A DNA stretch of 64,000 nucleotides from Rhodovulum sp. MB263 (GCF_002073975.1 NZ_CP020385.1:166001-230000), one strand, 5' to 3'. Counted from the stretch's first letter, positions 38,820-47,893 are shown. Notes: generated by a model not told the origin, from the letters alone. Program-made: numbers and translations.

Positions 38820-40430
38820 ATGGACGATTTCACCCCCTGGCCCGAGGATCTGGCGCGTCGCTATCGCGAACGGGGCTATTGGCTGGGCCTGCCCCTGAGC
38901 GAAGGCGTGCGCCAGCAGGCGGCCACCCGGCCCGATGCCACTGCCATCCTCTGCGGCAATCGATCCTTCAGCTATGGGGCGTTCGAGCGGATGTCCTCGG
39001 TCCTGGCCAGGCGGCTGATCGCGGCCGGGCTGCGCCCGGGCGATCACGCGGTGGTGCAGCTGCCGAACCGGGCCGAGTTCTACATCACCTTCCTTGCCCT
39101 GCTGAAGGCGGGCATCCGCCCGGTGAACGCGCTTTACAGCCACCGCGCCCATGAGATGCGGGCCTATGTCGAGCAACTGGAACCGGCGCTGCTGGTCGGC
39201 TCGCGCGCCCATCCTCTGTTCGCGGATGACGGCTTTTCCGATGCGCTGCGGCGGGACGGGCTGGCACCACGCCTCGGCCTGTGGCTGGACGAGACCGGAC
39301 CCGATCATGACCTTGCGCGCTGGATGGACCCCGAGGTCGATCTGCCCGAGGCGCCGCTGCCCGCGCCCGATCCTGCGGGCGTCGCCTTCTTCCAGCTGTC
39401 CGGGGGCAGTACCGGCACGCCCAAGCTGATCCCGCGCACCCATGACGATTACGACTACTCCGTCCGCGCCAGCGTCGAGATCTGCGGCGTCGATGAAGGA
39501 ACCCGCTTTCTGGTCGCGCTGCCCGCGCCGCATAATTACCTGCTGAGTTCGCCCGGCGCGCTGGGGGTGTTCCGGGCCGGCGGCACCGTGGTGATGGCCG
39601 AAAGCCCCGAGCCGCATCTGTGCTTCGGGCTCATGCGCCGTCACCGGGTGACGATGGCCGCTCTGGTCCCCTCGGCGGTGGCGCTCTGGCTCGAGGCCGC
39701 GCGCGACGGCCTGCCGGTGCCCGACAGCCTGCGTCTGGTGCAGGTCGGCGGGGCGAGCTTTGCCGAGGCGCAGGCGCGGCAGGTGCCCGAGCTGCTGGGC
39801 TGCGCGCTGCAACAGGTCTTCGGCATGGCCGAGGGGCTGGTCAATTATACCAGGCTCGACGATCCGCCCGGGCGGGTTTTTGCCACCCAGGGCCGCCCGA
39901 TCAGCCCCGATGACGAGGTCCGGGTGCTGGATGCCGATGGCCGCCCCTGCGCGCCCGGCCAGACCGGGCGGCTCTGGGTGCGCGGGCCCTATACCTTCCG
40001 GGGCTATTTCCGCAGCCCCGCGCAGAATGCCGCGGTGTTCGATGCCGAGGGCTTCTATCACAGCGGCGATCTGGTGCGGCGCGATGCCCAAGGCTATCTC
40101 AGCGTCGTCGGCCGGGTGAAGGACCAGATCAACCGGGGCGGCGAGAAGATCGCGGCCGAAGAGGTCGAGGGCCTTCTGCTGCGCCATCCCGACATCCTGC
40201 AGGCCGCGCTGGTGGCCCAGCCCGATGCCCGGCTGGGCGAGCGCGGCTGCGCGGTCCTGGTGGCGCGCAAGCCGCTGCGTGCGGTCGAGCTGCGCCGCCA
40301 TCTGATCGCGCTGGGGGTGGCAGAGTACAAGCTGCCCGACCGCTTCGCCTTTGCCGAGACGATCCCGCTGACGCCCGTGGGCAAGCCCGACAAGACAGCC
40401 CTGCGCGCCGCCCTGCTGCACCCCCAATGA
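38820..40430 (+). CDS. entE: 2,3-dihydroxybenzoate-AMP ligase
   Basis: 536 residues from the ATG at 38820 (AGGGACC upstream), the same length as EntE. Motifs: FQLSGGSTGTPKLIPRTH (phosphate loop), HNYLLSSPG, FGMAEGLVNYTRLDDP, YHSGDLVRRDAQGYLSVVGR, and GKPDKTALR with the catalytic lysine. The residues HNY-LSSPG and the aspect of the pocket fit aryl-acid (DHB or salicylate) activation. It adenylates the acid and loads it onto the small aryl carrier protein encoded just downstream. First gene of the rightward arm entE-carrier-PPTase. Confidence 0.93.
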   Translation: MDDFTPWPEDLARRYRERGYWLGLPLSEGVRQQAATRPDATAILCGNRSFSYGAFERMSSVLARRLIAAGLRPGDHAVVQLPNRAEFYITFLALLKAGIRPVNALYSHRAHEMRAYVEQLEPALLVGSRAHPLFADDGFSDALRRDGLAPRLGLWLDETGPDHDLARWMDPEVDLPEAPLPAPDPAGVAFFQLSGGSTGTPKLIPRTHDDYDYSVRASVEICGVDEGTRFLVALPAPHNYLLSSPGALGVFRAGGTVVMAESPEPHLCFGLMRRHRVTMAALVPSAVALWLEAARDGLPVPDSLRLVQVGGASFAEAQARQVPELLGCALQQVFGMAEGLVNYTRLDDPPGRVFATQGRPISPDDEVRVLDADGRPCAPGQTGRLWVRGPYTFRGYFRSPAQNAAVFDAEGFYHSGDLVRRDAQGYLSVVGRVKDQINRGGEKIAAEEVEGLLLRHPDILQAALVAQPDARLGERGCAVLVARKPLRAVELRRHLIALGVAEYKLPDRFAFAETIPLTPVGKPDKTALRAALLHPQ

Positions 40431-40498
40431 CAGCCCCCATGGTGCCTCCGATGACGCCCACTGAAACGCCCCCGAAACGCCCGAGAGGAGAGGATGAC

Positions 40499-40750
40499 AT
40501 GACCCGGACCACCACAAGCCCGGCCCCCGACCGCGACTGGCTGAGCGCGCGGCTGAACAGCCTGCTCGAGGACGAGGGCCCGATCGATCCGGCCGAGAGC
40601 CTGATCTATTACGGGCTCGATTCGCTGCGCGTGATGAAGCTGGCGGCCGAGCTGAAGGCTCATGGCATCCATGTCGGCTTCGAGGATCTGGCGCGGGAGC
40701 CGACGCTGGATGCCTGGGCCGCGCTGATCGACGCCCGGCGCGATGGCTGA
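40499..40750 (+). CDS. Free-standing aryl carrier protein
   Basis: 83 residues from the ATG at 40499 with a very strong GAGGAGAGGA site. The phosphopantetheine motif LIYYGLDSLRVM (serine S42) closely resembles the aryl carrier domain at the C-terminus of EntB/VibB. Here it is a separate protein; the isochorismatase gene of the locus lacks this domain. It should carry DHB from the ligase to the VibH-like and Cy-type enzymes. It overlaps the phosphopantetheinyl transferase gene, which should activate it. Confidence 0.9.
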   Translation: MTRTTTSPAPDRDWLSARLNSLLEDEGPIDPAESLIYYGLDSLRVMKLAAELKAHGIHVGFEDLAREPTLDAWAALIDARRDG

Positions 40751-41387
40751 CGGCTTGCCCGTCCGGGCGGGGGTCGACCTCGCGCTGGCCCGGCTGGGTG
40801 CGGCCCTGCCCGATTGCCGGGCGGTGGCGGTTCCGGTTGCCCGGGCCGAGGGGCCGGGGGCGCGCCGGTCGGCCGAGTTCCGGGCCGGGCGGCTGGCGGC
40901 GGCGGCGGCAAGTGCTGCCCTGACCGGGATGCCCTGCCTGGCCGGGCGGGGCCCGGACGGCGCGCCGCACTGGCCTGCGGGGCTGACCGGCTCGATCAGC
41001 CATGCGGCCGGGCAGGCGCTGGCGCTGGTTGGGTCGTCGGCGCATCGGGCCGGGCTGGGCGTGGATATAGAGGGCCCGCTGTCGACGCAGGTGGCGGCCG
41101 AGATCGCGCCGGTGGCGCTCACCCCGGGCGAGCGTGCCTGCTTCGGGACCGATCCGGTCTGGGTGGGGCTGATCTTTTCGGCCAAGGAAAGCCTGTTCAA
41201 GGCGTTGAGCCCGAGGATCGGGCGGCGGTTCGATTTCGACGCGGCGCGGATGATGCCCGGCGGCGCGCGGCGGCCGCCGCTGCTGTGCCTGACCTGCGAT
41301 CTGGCGCCGGGCTGGGAGGCCGGGCGCCAGATCGAACCGGTGCTGATCGCCCATGAGCAGGGGGTGATGACGGCGGTCGCGCTCTAG
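40743..41387 (+). CDS. entD: 4'-phosphopantetheinyl transferase (EntD/Sfp type)
   Basis: 214 residues. The EntD-family motifs are intact: GSISHAAG, GLGVDIEGP with the magnesium-binding aspartate and glutamate, and FSAKESLFKAL. It transfers phosphopantetheine from CoA to the serine of the aryl carrier (S42) and of the NRPS carrier (S199). It overlaps the carrier gene by eight bases. Its TAG stop lies in the palindrome CTAG, which on the other strand is the stop of entA. Confidence 0.92.
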   Translation: MADGLPVRAGVDLALARLGAALPDCRAVAVPVARAEGPGARRSAEFRAGRLAAAAASAALTGMPCLAGRGPDGAPHWPAGLTGSISHAAGQALALVGSSAHRAGLGVDIEGPLSTQVAAEIAPVALTPGERACFGTDPVWVGLIFSAKESLFKALSPRIGRRFDFDAARMMPGGARRPPLLCLTCDLAPGWEAGRQIEPVLIAHEQGVMTAVAL

Positions 41388-42154
41388 CCCCGCAGGGTTG
41401 CGCCGCCATCGACGTAGAGATCGGCCATGGTGACATGGCCCGCCTCCTCGGACAGGAGGAACATCGCCGCCCGTGCGATGTCCTCGGGCGTAGCGAGCTT
41501 GCCCAGCGGGATGCCCGCACGATAGCTTTGCGGATCGCCCGCGATGACCCGCCCGGCGCCGTCCTCGTCCTGCCACATGCCCGTCTGCATCGGCGTCAGG
41601 GTCGAGCCCGGCGCGATCACGTTGCAGCGCACCCCGTGGCGGGCAAGTTCCAGCCCGAGGCAGCGGGTCAGCATGGTCAGCGCCGCCTTCGAGGCGCAAT
41701 AGGCGCCCATGTCGAGCCGCGGAATGCCCCCGCCATTCGAGCTGACCACCACCAGCGCCGAACCCGGCCGGCGGACGAGCCGCCGCCCCAGCGCCTGCAG
41801 CAGATGAAAGCTGCCATCGAGATTGATGCCCTGCACCCGCCGCCAGTCCTCGGGCGACATCTCCAGAAGCGGCCCCGTCGCCAGCACTCCGGCGGCATGA
41901 ACGCCAAGGCTCAGCGGCCCGGCGCGGGTCTCGGCCGCCCCGACCATCGCGCCGACCGCTTGCGGGTCGCGAAGATCGCAGGGCAGCCAGGCCGTGGCCT
42001 GCGGGCGATGGGCCAGCGCCGCGATCGCGGCGGCGGTGTCGGTGGCCACGACCCGGGTCCCCGCTTGGCTCAGCAAGTCGACGCAGGCCCGGCCGATCCC
42101 GCCAGCCGCCCCCGTCACCAGGGCCGTGCGCCCCTCGAACCCGGTCAGGCGCAT
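41384..42154 (-). CDS. entA: 2,3-dihydro-2,3-dihydroxybenzoate dehydrogenase
   Basis: 256 residues from the ATG at 42154, which lies inside the end of the isochorismatase gene (ten-base overlap). Short-chain dehydrogenase with TGAAGGIG (NAD binding), HAAGVL, the catalytic YCASK and a serine in VVVSSNGG, and a C-terminal YVDGGATLRG. It oxidises 2,3-dihydro-DHB to DHB, the last step before activation. Last gene of the entC-entB-entA operon, read leftward. Confidence 0.92.
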   Translation of the reverse strand: MRLTGFEGRTALVTGAAGGIGRACVDLLSQAGTRVVATDTAAAIAALAHRPQATAWLPCDLRDPQAVGAMVGAAETRAGPLSLGVHAAGVLATGPLLEMSPEDWRRVQGINLDGSFHLLQALGRRLVRRPGSALVVVSSNGGGIPRLDMGAYCASKAALTMLTRCLGLELARHGVRCNVIAPGSTLTPMQTGMWQDEDGAGRVIAGDPQSYRAGIPLGKLATPEDIARAAMFLLSEEAGHVTMADLYVDGGATLRG

Positions 42155-42798
42155 GCGGCCTCCGCGGGCAGGGCGGCCAGCGCGTCGCGGGTGGCGATCA
42201 CGCCGCCGCAGCACCCGGCGACCCAGCGCATCGCCATGTCATGGCGTGCGGCGTCGAAATCGGCCTGGGCATCGGCGATGGCGAAGGGCTGGATGTCGCG
42301 CTGGAACGCCTCGGCGGCGGTGGCGAGGCAGCCGATATGGGCATAGATGCCCGCAATCAGCAGCTGGTCGCGGCCGCGCGCCCGCAGCAGGGGCTCGAGA
42401 TTCGAGCGCCGGAAGGCGCTGTAGCGGTGCTTGACGAGGACGATGTCGTCCTCTGCCGGGGCAAGCCCGGGCAGGATGTCCTGATCCTCGGGGCGGCGCG
42501 ACATGCCGGGCCCCCAGAGATCGGCCTGCAGGCCGCGGTCGGCGGGCAGCTGATCGCCCTGTTGCGCGGTGTAGAAGACCGGCATTCCCGCGGCCCGCGC
42601 GGCCCGCGCCAGCGCCGCGATATTGGCGATGACGCCGGGCAGGGGCGCCGCGCCTTGCGGGAAGGGGGCACAGAAATAACGCTGCATGTCATGGATCAGA
42701 AGGGCGGCGCGGCCGGGCTCGGGCCGCCAGGGGGCGCGGGAGGCCGGCAGGGCGTCGGGCGCGGGCAATGGGTAGGAGGCAATCTTTGGAAGGGTCAT
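42145..42798 (-). CDS. entB: Isochorismatase without aryl carrier domain
   Basis: 217 residues. MTLPKIASYPLPAPDALP and then RAALLIHDMQRYFCAPF match the N-terminal isochorismatase domain of EntB/DhbB; VLVKHRYSAFRRSNLEPLLR and LIAGIYAHIGCLATA complete the active-site pattern. EntB is about 285 residues because it carries an aryl carrier at its end; this protein stops where that domain would begin. The missing function is supplied by the 83-residue protein at 40499-40750. It hydrolyses isochorismate to dihydro-DHB and pyruvate. Three bases separate it from entC. Confidence 0.93.
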   Translation of the reverse strand: MTLPKIASYPLPAPDALPASRAPWRPEPGRAALLIHDMQRYFCAPFPQGAAPLPGVIANIAALARAARAAGMPVFYTAQQGDQLPADRGLQADLWGPGMSRRPEDQDILPGLAPAEDDIVLVKHRYSAFRRSNLEPLLRARGRDQLLIAGIYAHIGCLATAAEAFQRDIQPFAIADAQADFDAARHDMAMRWVAGCCGGVIATRDALAALPAEAACA

Positions 42799-42801
42799 GG
42801 A

Positions 42802-44064
42802 TCATCCGTTCGGCTGGCTGGGGAGGGAGGGCTCGGACAGCGCCGCGTCGGGGGGCAGCCCCAGCGCGCTGAGGAAGGCGCCGAACTTGGCGCCGGTCTC
42901 GGAGGCTTCGGCATGGGGGTCCGAGCCCAGCACGATCCCCGCGCCCGCGAACAGCCGCGCGCGCGCGCCGCAAAGCTCGGCGCAGCGGATCGCCACGTAC
43001 CAGTCGCCGTCGCCGCGCCGGTCGCACCAGCCCACCGCGCCGGCGTAGAAATCGCGCGCTACGGGTTCGAGCTCGCGGATCAGCCGGGCGGCGCGCGCGC
43101 AGGGCAGGCCGCAGACGGCAGGTGTCGGATGCAGCGCGGCGGCCAGCAGGATGGCGGGCGTTCCGGGTGCCTTCAGCCGTCCCTCGATCCGGGTTCCGAT
43201 ATGCCACATCGAGCGGGTGGCGGCGAGAGCCATGCCTCCGGGCGTGCCCAGGCTCTTGCACCAGGGGGCCAGCGTGTCGAGGATGTATTCGACCACCAGC
43301 CCGTGTTCGCGGCGGTCCTTTTCCGAGCGGGCCAGGGCATTGGCGGCGCGTGCGTCCTCTTCGGGATCGTCGCACCGGCGCGCAGAGCCCGCCAGCGGGT
43401 GCGAGACGACGCTGTCCCCGCGTTTGCGCAGCAGAAGCTCGGGCGTGGCCCCGACGAGATGACGGGGGGCGCCGGTCCGAGCGTCAGGCGGCAGGGCGAC
43501 CTGGAAGACGGTCACGGCGGGATCCTCGGCCAGCCGCGCCATCAGTCCGGGCAGCGCGAAGGCCATCCGGTCCTCGACCAGCAGGCTGCGGGCCAGCACG
43601 ACCTTGGTCAGGGCATCGGGCAGGCCGCGTTCGGCCCGCATGATCTCGAGCGCGCGGGCGACGCTGTCCATGTAGCCACGGGCCGGGGGCTGGGGGCTGG
43701 GTTGGCGTTCGAGCCGTGCGGCGCCCGTCGCCGGAACCGGCCGGGGCCGGGCCAGGGCGGTCTCGCCCGGCCATGCCCCGTGGCCGCCCGCGACCTGCCA
43801 GAGGCAGTCGGACCCGGCCTTGTCGAAGGGCAGCGCGCCGCCGATCAGCGCCGCGTCGTCAATGTCAGCCTCCCGGCCAGCATCGAAGAATGGGGTGATT
43901 CTGTCTTTCAGGGTCGTGGTGCTGCCCGGCTGGAGGGGGCGGACGGGGCCGGTCGCGCAGATCGGGCCACCGGTCTTGTCATGGGCATTGCGAAAGGTGA
44001 AGGGCTGGTCGGGCGGCAGCGAGGGCGCCTCTGTCTGGGCGGGATCGGGGAAGGGCAGGGTCAC
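42802..44064 (-). CDS. entC: Isochorismate synthase
   Basis: 420 residues, slightly longer than EntC. The start is a GTG with a perfect GGAGG seven bases away. The C-terminal chorismate-utilising domain has LARSLLVEDR, HLVGATPELLLRKRG, HPLAGSARR, EKDRREHGLVVEYI, LHPTPAVCGLP and FYAGAVGWCDRRGDGDWYVA. It converts chorismate to isochorismate, the first committed step of DHB synthesis. First gene of the leftward entCBA operon, divergent from the TonB receptor gene. Confidence 0.92.
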   Translation of the reverse strand: MTLPFPDPAQTEAPSLPPDQPFTFRNAHDKTGGPICATGPVRPLQPGSTTTLKDRITPFFDAGREADIDDAALIGGALPFDKAGSDCLWQVAGGHGAWPGETALARPRPVPATGAARLERQPSPQPPARGYMDSVARALEIMRAERGLPDALTKVVLARSLLVEDRMAFALPGLMARLAEDPAVTVFQVALPPDARTGAPRHLVGATPELLLRKRGDSVVSHPLAGSARRCDDPEEDARAANALARSEKDRREHGLVVEYILDTLAPWCKSLGTPGGMALAATRSMWHIGTRIEGRLKAPGTPAILLAAALHPTPAVCGLPCARAARLIRELEPVARDFYAGAVGWCDRRGDGDWYVAIRCAELCGARARLFAGAGIVLGSDPHAEASETGAKFGAFLSALGLPPDAALSEPSLPSQPNG

Positions 44065-44342
44065 GCATCAACCTCCGCGTTCTGCTTGTCATGCGGGTTT
44101 CGCATCGGGATCGGGCCTTCCGGACCCGGGGCGTTTCCGCCCGCAGGGGACATGGAGGGACCGGGGAAACGGGGTAAGGAGGTCGCGCGATGCGTGCCGC
44201 GGGCGTCCCGGCCGGGCGGGGGCCGCTGCGCATCGGCCCCGACGGGCCTGGCTGCCTGGGCAGAGCATGTCAGAGCCGCGGGGACCGCTCAACAGGAAAG
44301 ATTAGTTTTTCGGTCAGGTATGGCGGGGCAGGCTGCGGCAGA

Positions 44343-44372
44343 CTGACCCAATCCTGACTGTTTCGATATACT
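44343..44372 (+). promoter_or_regulatory. Candidate promoter of the TonB receptor gene
   Basis: CTGACC (44343-44348) and TATACT (44367-44372) are separated by 18 bases in the only AT-rich part of the 437-base gap between entC and the receptor gene. No perfect TGA-N9-TCA iron box was found nearby, so iron control of this promoter is expected from context but not shown. Confidence 0.35.
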
Positions 44373-44501
44373 ATATTGCGTTCGGGGGGCCATGCGCTAG
44401 AAATTGCGCAGGTCAACGCATGATTCAACGCCCCCACGCGGGCAGATCTCCACCCTCTCGTCGCCAGCCATATCGCAAGCACGAAACATCAAGGCTTTGA
44501 A

Positions 44502-46586
44502 ATGGTACAGCGACGAGTCGCCCGCCTGGTCGGCGGCGCCAGCATTTCCGCGCTTTGCGCAGTCACCCCCACCCTCACCATGGCGCAGGAGCTGTCCGAG
44601 GACGCCTATTCCCTCGGCACGCTCTTCATCATCGGCGACACCCTGACCCGCAGCTTCCAGAAGACGGCGGCCTCGGTGACGGCGGTGGAGCAGGCCGATA
44701 TCGACGCGGCCGAGGGCAAGGACAGCGTCAGGGATCTTGTCGCCGACATGGCCAACGTGACCTATGCCGCCTCGGGCGGTCAGGGCGGCGCGCCGACGAT
44801 CCGCGGCCAGGACGGCGAGGGGCCGAATTCGGGCGCGCCGGCCTTCTTCGGCGGCTCGGTGCCCCGGGTCGCGGTCAACCTCGATGGCCATTACCTGAGC
44901 TATAACGAGCTGGTCTATTCCTCGACCTCGATCTGGGATGTCGACCATATCGAGCTGTTCCGCGGTCCGCAGACCATCAGCCAGGGCGCCAACAGCATCG
45001 CCGGCGCGCTGGTGGTGAAGACCAAGGACCCGACCTTCGAGCGCGAGGGGGCGGCGCGGCTGGAATACGGCTCGGGCGGCAAGCGTCGCGCCTCGCTGAT
45101 GGCCTCGGGCGCGGTGGCGCCGGATCTGGCCGCGCGGATCGCGCTGGATTACACTGCGCGGGACAATGTCATCGACTATGTCAACCCGGCCTTCTCGCTG
45201 GGCGGGACCGATCAGGACCACCTCTCGCAGACCGCGCGGTTCAAGCTCCTGTGGACGCCCGCCGCGATGCCGGGCTTCGAGGCGATGCTGACCTTCTCGC
45301 ATACCGACGGCAACCGCCCGACCTGGGAGGCGGCGACCGTGCCGTTTTCCGACTATGACAGCACCGTCACCCAGAACCCCAGCTGGAAGCAGTTCACCAA
45401 TACCACGATCCTCGACCTGAGGCAGGAATTCGACAATGGTGCGATCCTGACCAACCAGTCGCAATTCTCGTCGCTCTATACCCGGCGCACCACCTCGCCC
45501 GAGACGTCGGGCTCTGCGGTGATCGACCAGGACAGCTATTCCAACGAGACCCGGCTGACCTTCGGCAATGACGGTTCTGCGCTGAGCGGCGTCGCCGGGC
45601 TCTATCTCTCGCATACCGACAGCGACGAGACGCTGAACCTGCGCGGCATGACCGCCTTCGACGACACCAAGGACAGCCTCGGCCTGTTCGCGGGCCTCGA
45701 TTACGATTTCGCCGATCGCTGGACGCTCAGCGGCTCGCTGCGCTACCAGCGCGACCGGGTGCAGCGCGAGGGGTCGAGCCCGTTCGCGACCGAGGATCTG
45801 GATTATGACGAGACCTTCGACGACTGGCTGCCCAAGCTGTCGCTGTCCTATGACGTGAACGAGGCGACCACCATCGGCGCGATGGTGTCGAGGGGCTACA
45901 ATCCGGGCGGCGTGACGCTGGGGCTGACCTCGGGCGAATGGGTCGCCTTCGATCCCGAGACCTCGACCGATTACGAGCTCTTCGCCCGCACCCGGGTGCT
46001 GGATGGCCGCCTGGGGCTGAGTGCCAACCTGTTCTACACCGATTTCAAGGACATGCAGCGCTATGTCACCTCGGAGGCCGTGGCGGGCTATTACGAGGCG
46101 GTGACGGTGAATGCCGAGAAGGCCAATGCCTACGGGCTGGAGCTGGGCTTCGATTACGAGGCCAGCCCGGCGCTGCGCCTGTATGGCAGCCTCGGCCTGC
46201 TCTCGACCGAGATCGAGAAATTCTCGGGCGCGGATGCCGATTACAGCGGCAACGAGTTCGGCCGCGCCCCCGGCCAGACCATCAGCCTCGGCGCGGACTG
46301 GAAGATCCGCCCCGATCTGACGCTGTCGGGCAATGTGCGCTACAGCGGGTCCTATTTCTCGGATGACGACAACCTGTCGGCAAGCTTCGTCGAGTCCTAC
46401 ACGGTGGCGAATACCCGCATCGCCTATGACCTGCGGGACAACCTGCAGCTCTACGGCTATGTCAACAACCTCTTCGACGAGGACGCGGTCACCTATATGC
46501 GCGCCAGCCGGGCGGTTGTCGGCGGCTACGAGGCGACCCTGGTCGAGCCGCGCATGATCGGGATCGGGGTGAAGATGACGTTCTGA
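44502..46586 (+). CDS. TonB-dependent outer-membrane siderophore receptor
   Basis: 694 residues. Signal peptide about 1-28 (ending TLTMAQ). The plug domain follows with VTAVEQADIDAAEGKDSVRDLV, APTIRGQDGEG, and VDHIELFRGPQTISQGANSIAG, a standard plug signature. Then a barrel of alternating strands ends in IGIGVKMTF with terminal phenylalanine. A possible TonB box is near GTLFIIGD. It should bring the ferric siderophore made by this island across the outer membrane, handing it to the binding protein at 31945-32895. The gene is monocistronic and ended by a good hairpin. Confidence 0.93.
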   Translation: MVQRRVARLVGGASISALCAVTPTLTMAQELSEDAYSLGTLFIIGDTLTRSFQKTAASVTAVEQADIDAAEGKDSVRDLVADMANVTYAASGGQGGAPTIRGQDGEGPNSGAPAFFGGSVPRVAVNLDGHYLSYNELVYSSTSIWDVDHIELFRGPQTISQGANSIAGALVVKTKDPTFEREGAARLEYGSGGKRRASLMASGAVAPDLAARIALDYTARDNVIDYVNPAFSLGGTDQDHLSQTARFKLLWTPAAMPGFEAMLTFSHTDGNRPTWEAATVPFSDYDSTVTQNPSWKQFTNTTILDLRQEFDNGAILTNQSQFSSLYTRRTTSPETSGSAVIDQDSYSNETRLTFGNDGSALSGVAGLYLSHTDSDETLNLRGMTAFDDTKDSLGLFAGLDYDFADRWTLSGSLRYQRDRVQREGSSPFATEDLDYDETFDDWLPKLSLSYDVNEATTIGAMVSRGYNPGGVTLGLTSGEWVAFDPETSTDYELFARTRVLDGRLGLSANLFYTDFKDMQRYVTSEAVAGYYEAVTVNAEKANAYGLELGFDYEASPALRLYGSLGLLSTEIEKFSGADADYSGNEFGRAPGQTISLGADWKIRPDLTLSGNVRYSGSYFSDDDNLSASFVESYTVANTRIAYDLRDNLQLYGYVNNLFDEDAVTYMRASRAVVGGYEATLVEPRMIGIGVKMTF

Positions 46587-46608
46587 GCCCCAGGCGCCGG
46601 TTGCCGGA

Positions 46609-46630
46609 AGGGCCCGCCGCCGCGGGCCCT
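46609..46630 (+). terminator. Terminator hairpin after the receptor gene
   Basis: AGGGCCCGC and GCGGGCCCT form a perfect 9-bp stem with a four-base loop, 22 bases after the stop codon, followed by TTGCCGTTT. Confidence 0.65.
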
Positions 46631-47146
46631 TGCCGTTTCCGGGCCGCATATCCGGACCGCGGGATCTGCGGGCCCGCACGGACGCGGCGCCGCCGCCTTG
46701 ACCGGCCGGTCGTCCCGTAAAGCTCCGGCCCCGCCCCGACGCGCCCAATGGCGGCCCTCCCACATGCCGCCGCCCTGCCGCCGCCCCGCCGCGGGGGATG
46801 CGGCGGCAGCTTCGGCATCCGCTCGGGCAGGGTTCGGCCCGGTTCCGGAGCGATCATCCGGCCCGCGCCCGGCGATCTCCGGGAACACCGGCCCCGGTAC
46901 GGTGCCGCCGCTGCGACCGATCGCGTGCGGAGCGGAGGGCGCGGCGCCGGAGCGTTTCCGGGGCGATCCTAGGGACCCGCCCGCCGCACCCTCGACCGGA
47001 TCGAGAACGGCCGGCACCGCGGGCGTGGTCCGGATAGCGCAGGCGGCTGACATGCCCCCGGTCCCCGGGGCAAGGGGCGCCGGCGCGACGTGACGGAGCT
47101 CGAACGGTGTGGTGTGGGGGCTGCCGTCTTGAGACGTACCTGACGA
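46631..47146. other. Intergenic region, no gene recognised
   Basis: About 515 bases of very GC-rich sequence. Short open frames exist on both strands but have proline/arginine-rich composition typical of random high-GC DNA. I see no tRNA, no repeat and no transposon end. Confidence 0.4.
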
Positions 47147-47893
47147 CTACCGGAGCTGGAGGTGGATATGGTCGTCATGCCGCGCCGCCCGGCAGCCCTG
47201 GAAGCGGATGACCGGATGCGACACGCCCAGATCGCGGAGGAGGTGCGGCTCGATGAAGATCGCGCCGACCCGGTGGTCTTCCGACAGGAGCCTCAGGAGC
47301 GCGGCGGTGCGCGCCCGGTCCAGGTCATGGTCGCGCCACAGGGGTTGCAGAGGCCCGAGATCCCATCTGAGCGAGGGCCAGGTCTCCGGGCAGTCGCTCG
47401 GGCCCTCTTCGAAGGCGAAATAGCCTGTCGGCGAACGGGTCGCGCCCGGCAGGTAGCCTGTCTCGTCCCGGTAAAACAGCGCGATATCGGCCTTCTTGCC
47501 ATCGTCATGAGACAGGTGGGGCAGCAGGGGAAAGCCGTTCAGGAAGGGGAAATTCGCGTCCAGGACAAGCGTCCTGGTACCGGGGAGGCGGCGCTCCAGC
47601 TCTGCGGCGGTCTCGACGAGCAGGTCGCGGAGCTCGGGGCGGACATAGTTGCGATTGAGCGCGCAGTAGATCCAGCTTTGGACTTCGACGGGCCCGTCAG
47701 CGAAACAGTTCAGGGCGACGCGGCCAAACCGGGGTGCGAGCGCGACGGAGGCCGCGGTCAGGGTGGCATAGGCAAGGGTGAATGCGAGCAGCCGTCGTCG
47801 AAACGGGATCGAGATCAGCCAGGCCAGCCCGCCGATCTGGGTGAGCAGGGTCAGGGCCGTCATGACGGCAAGATGGCCGATCGGGCGCAGCAT
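47147..47893 (-). CDS. Membrane-anchored putative LAS-type metallopeptidase
   Basis: 248 residues. Two hydrophobic segments (about 7-29 and 36-53) precede a soluble domain. That domain has SHDDGKKADI with H129 and D136 in HxxxxxxD spacing, and HIH (H242, H244) near the C-terminus in HDDHIHLQ. HxxxxxxD plus HxH is the zinc-binding pattern of LAS peptidases (M15 D-Ala-D-Ala carboxypeptidases and M74 MepA), which cut peptidoglycan peptides. The assignment rests on motifs only; overall similarity is low. It is alone on its strand, and the gene pointing away from it encodes a small secreted protein. Confidence 0.6.
   Translation of the reverse strand: MLRPIGHLAVMTALTLLTQIGGLAWLISIPFRRRLLAFTLAYATLTAASVALAPRFGRVALNCFADGPVEVQSWIYCALNRNYVRPELRDLLVETAAELERRLPGTRTLVLDANFPFLNGFPLLPHLSHDDGKKADIALFYRDETGYLPGATRSPTGYFAFEEGPSDCPETWPSLRWDLGPLQPLWRDHDLDRARTAALLRLLSEDHRVGAIFIEPHLLRDLGVSHPVIRFQGCRAARHDDHIHLQLR

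Noticed and set aside
23227..46586. A thioesterase or MbtH-like gene in the siderophore island
   Set aside because: Searched for by eye and not found. A polyamine-accepting condensation domain makes a thioesterase unnecessary, and absence of MbtH cannot be judged from one window.
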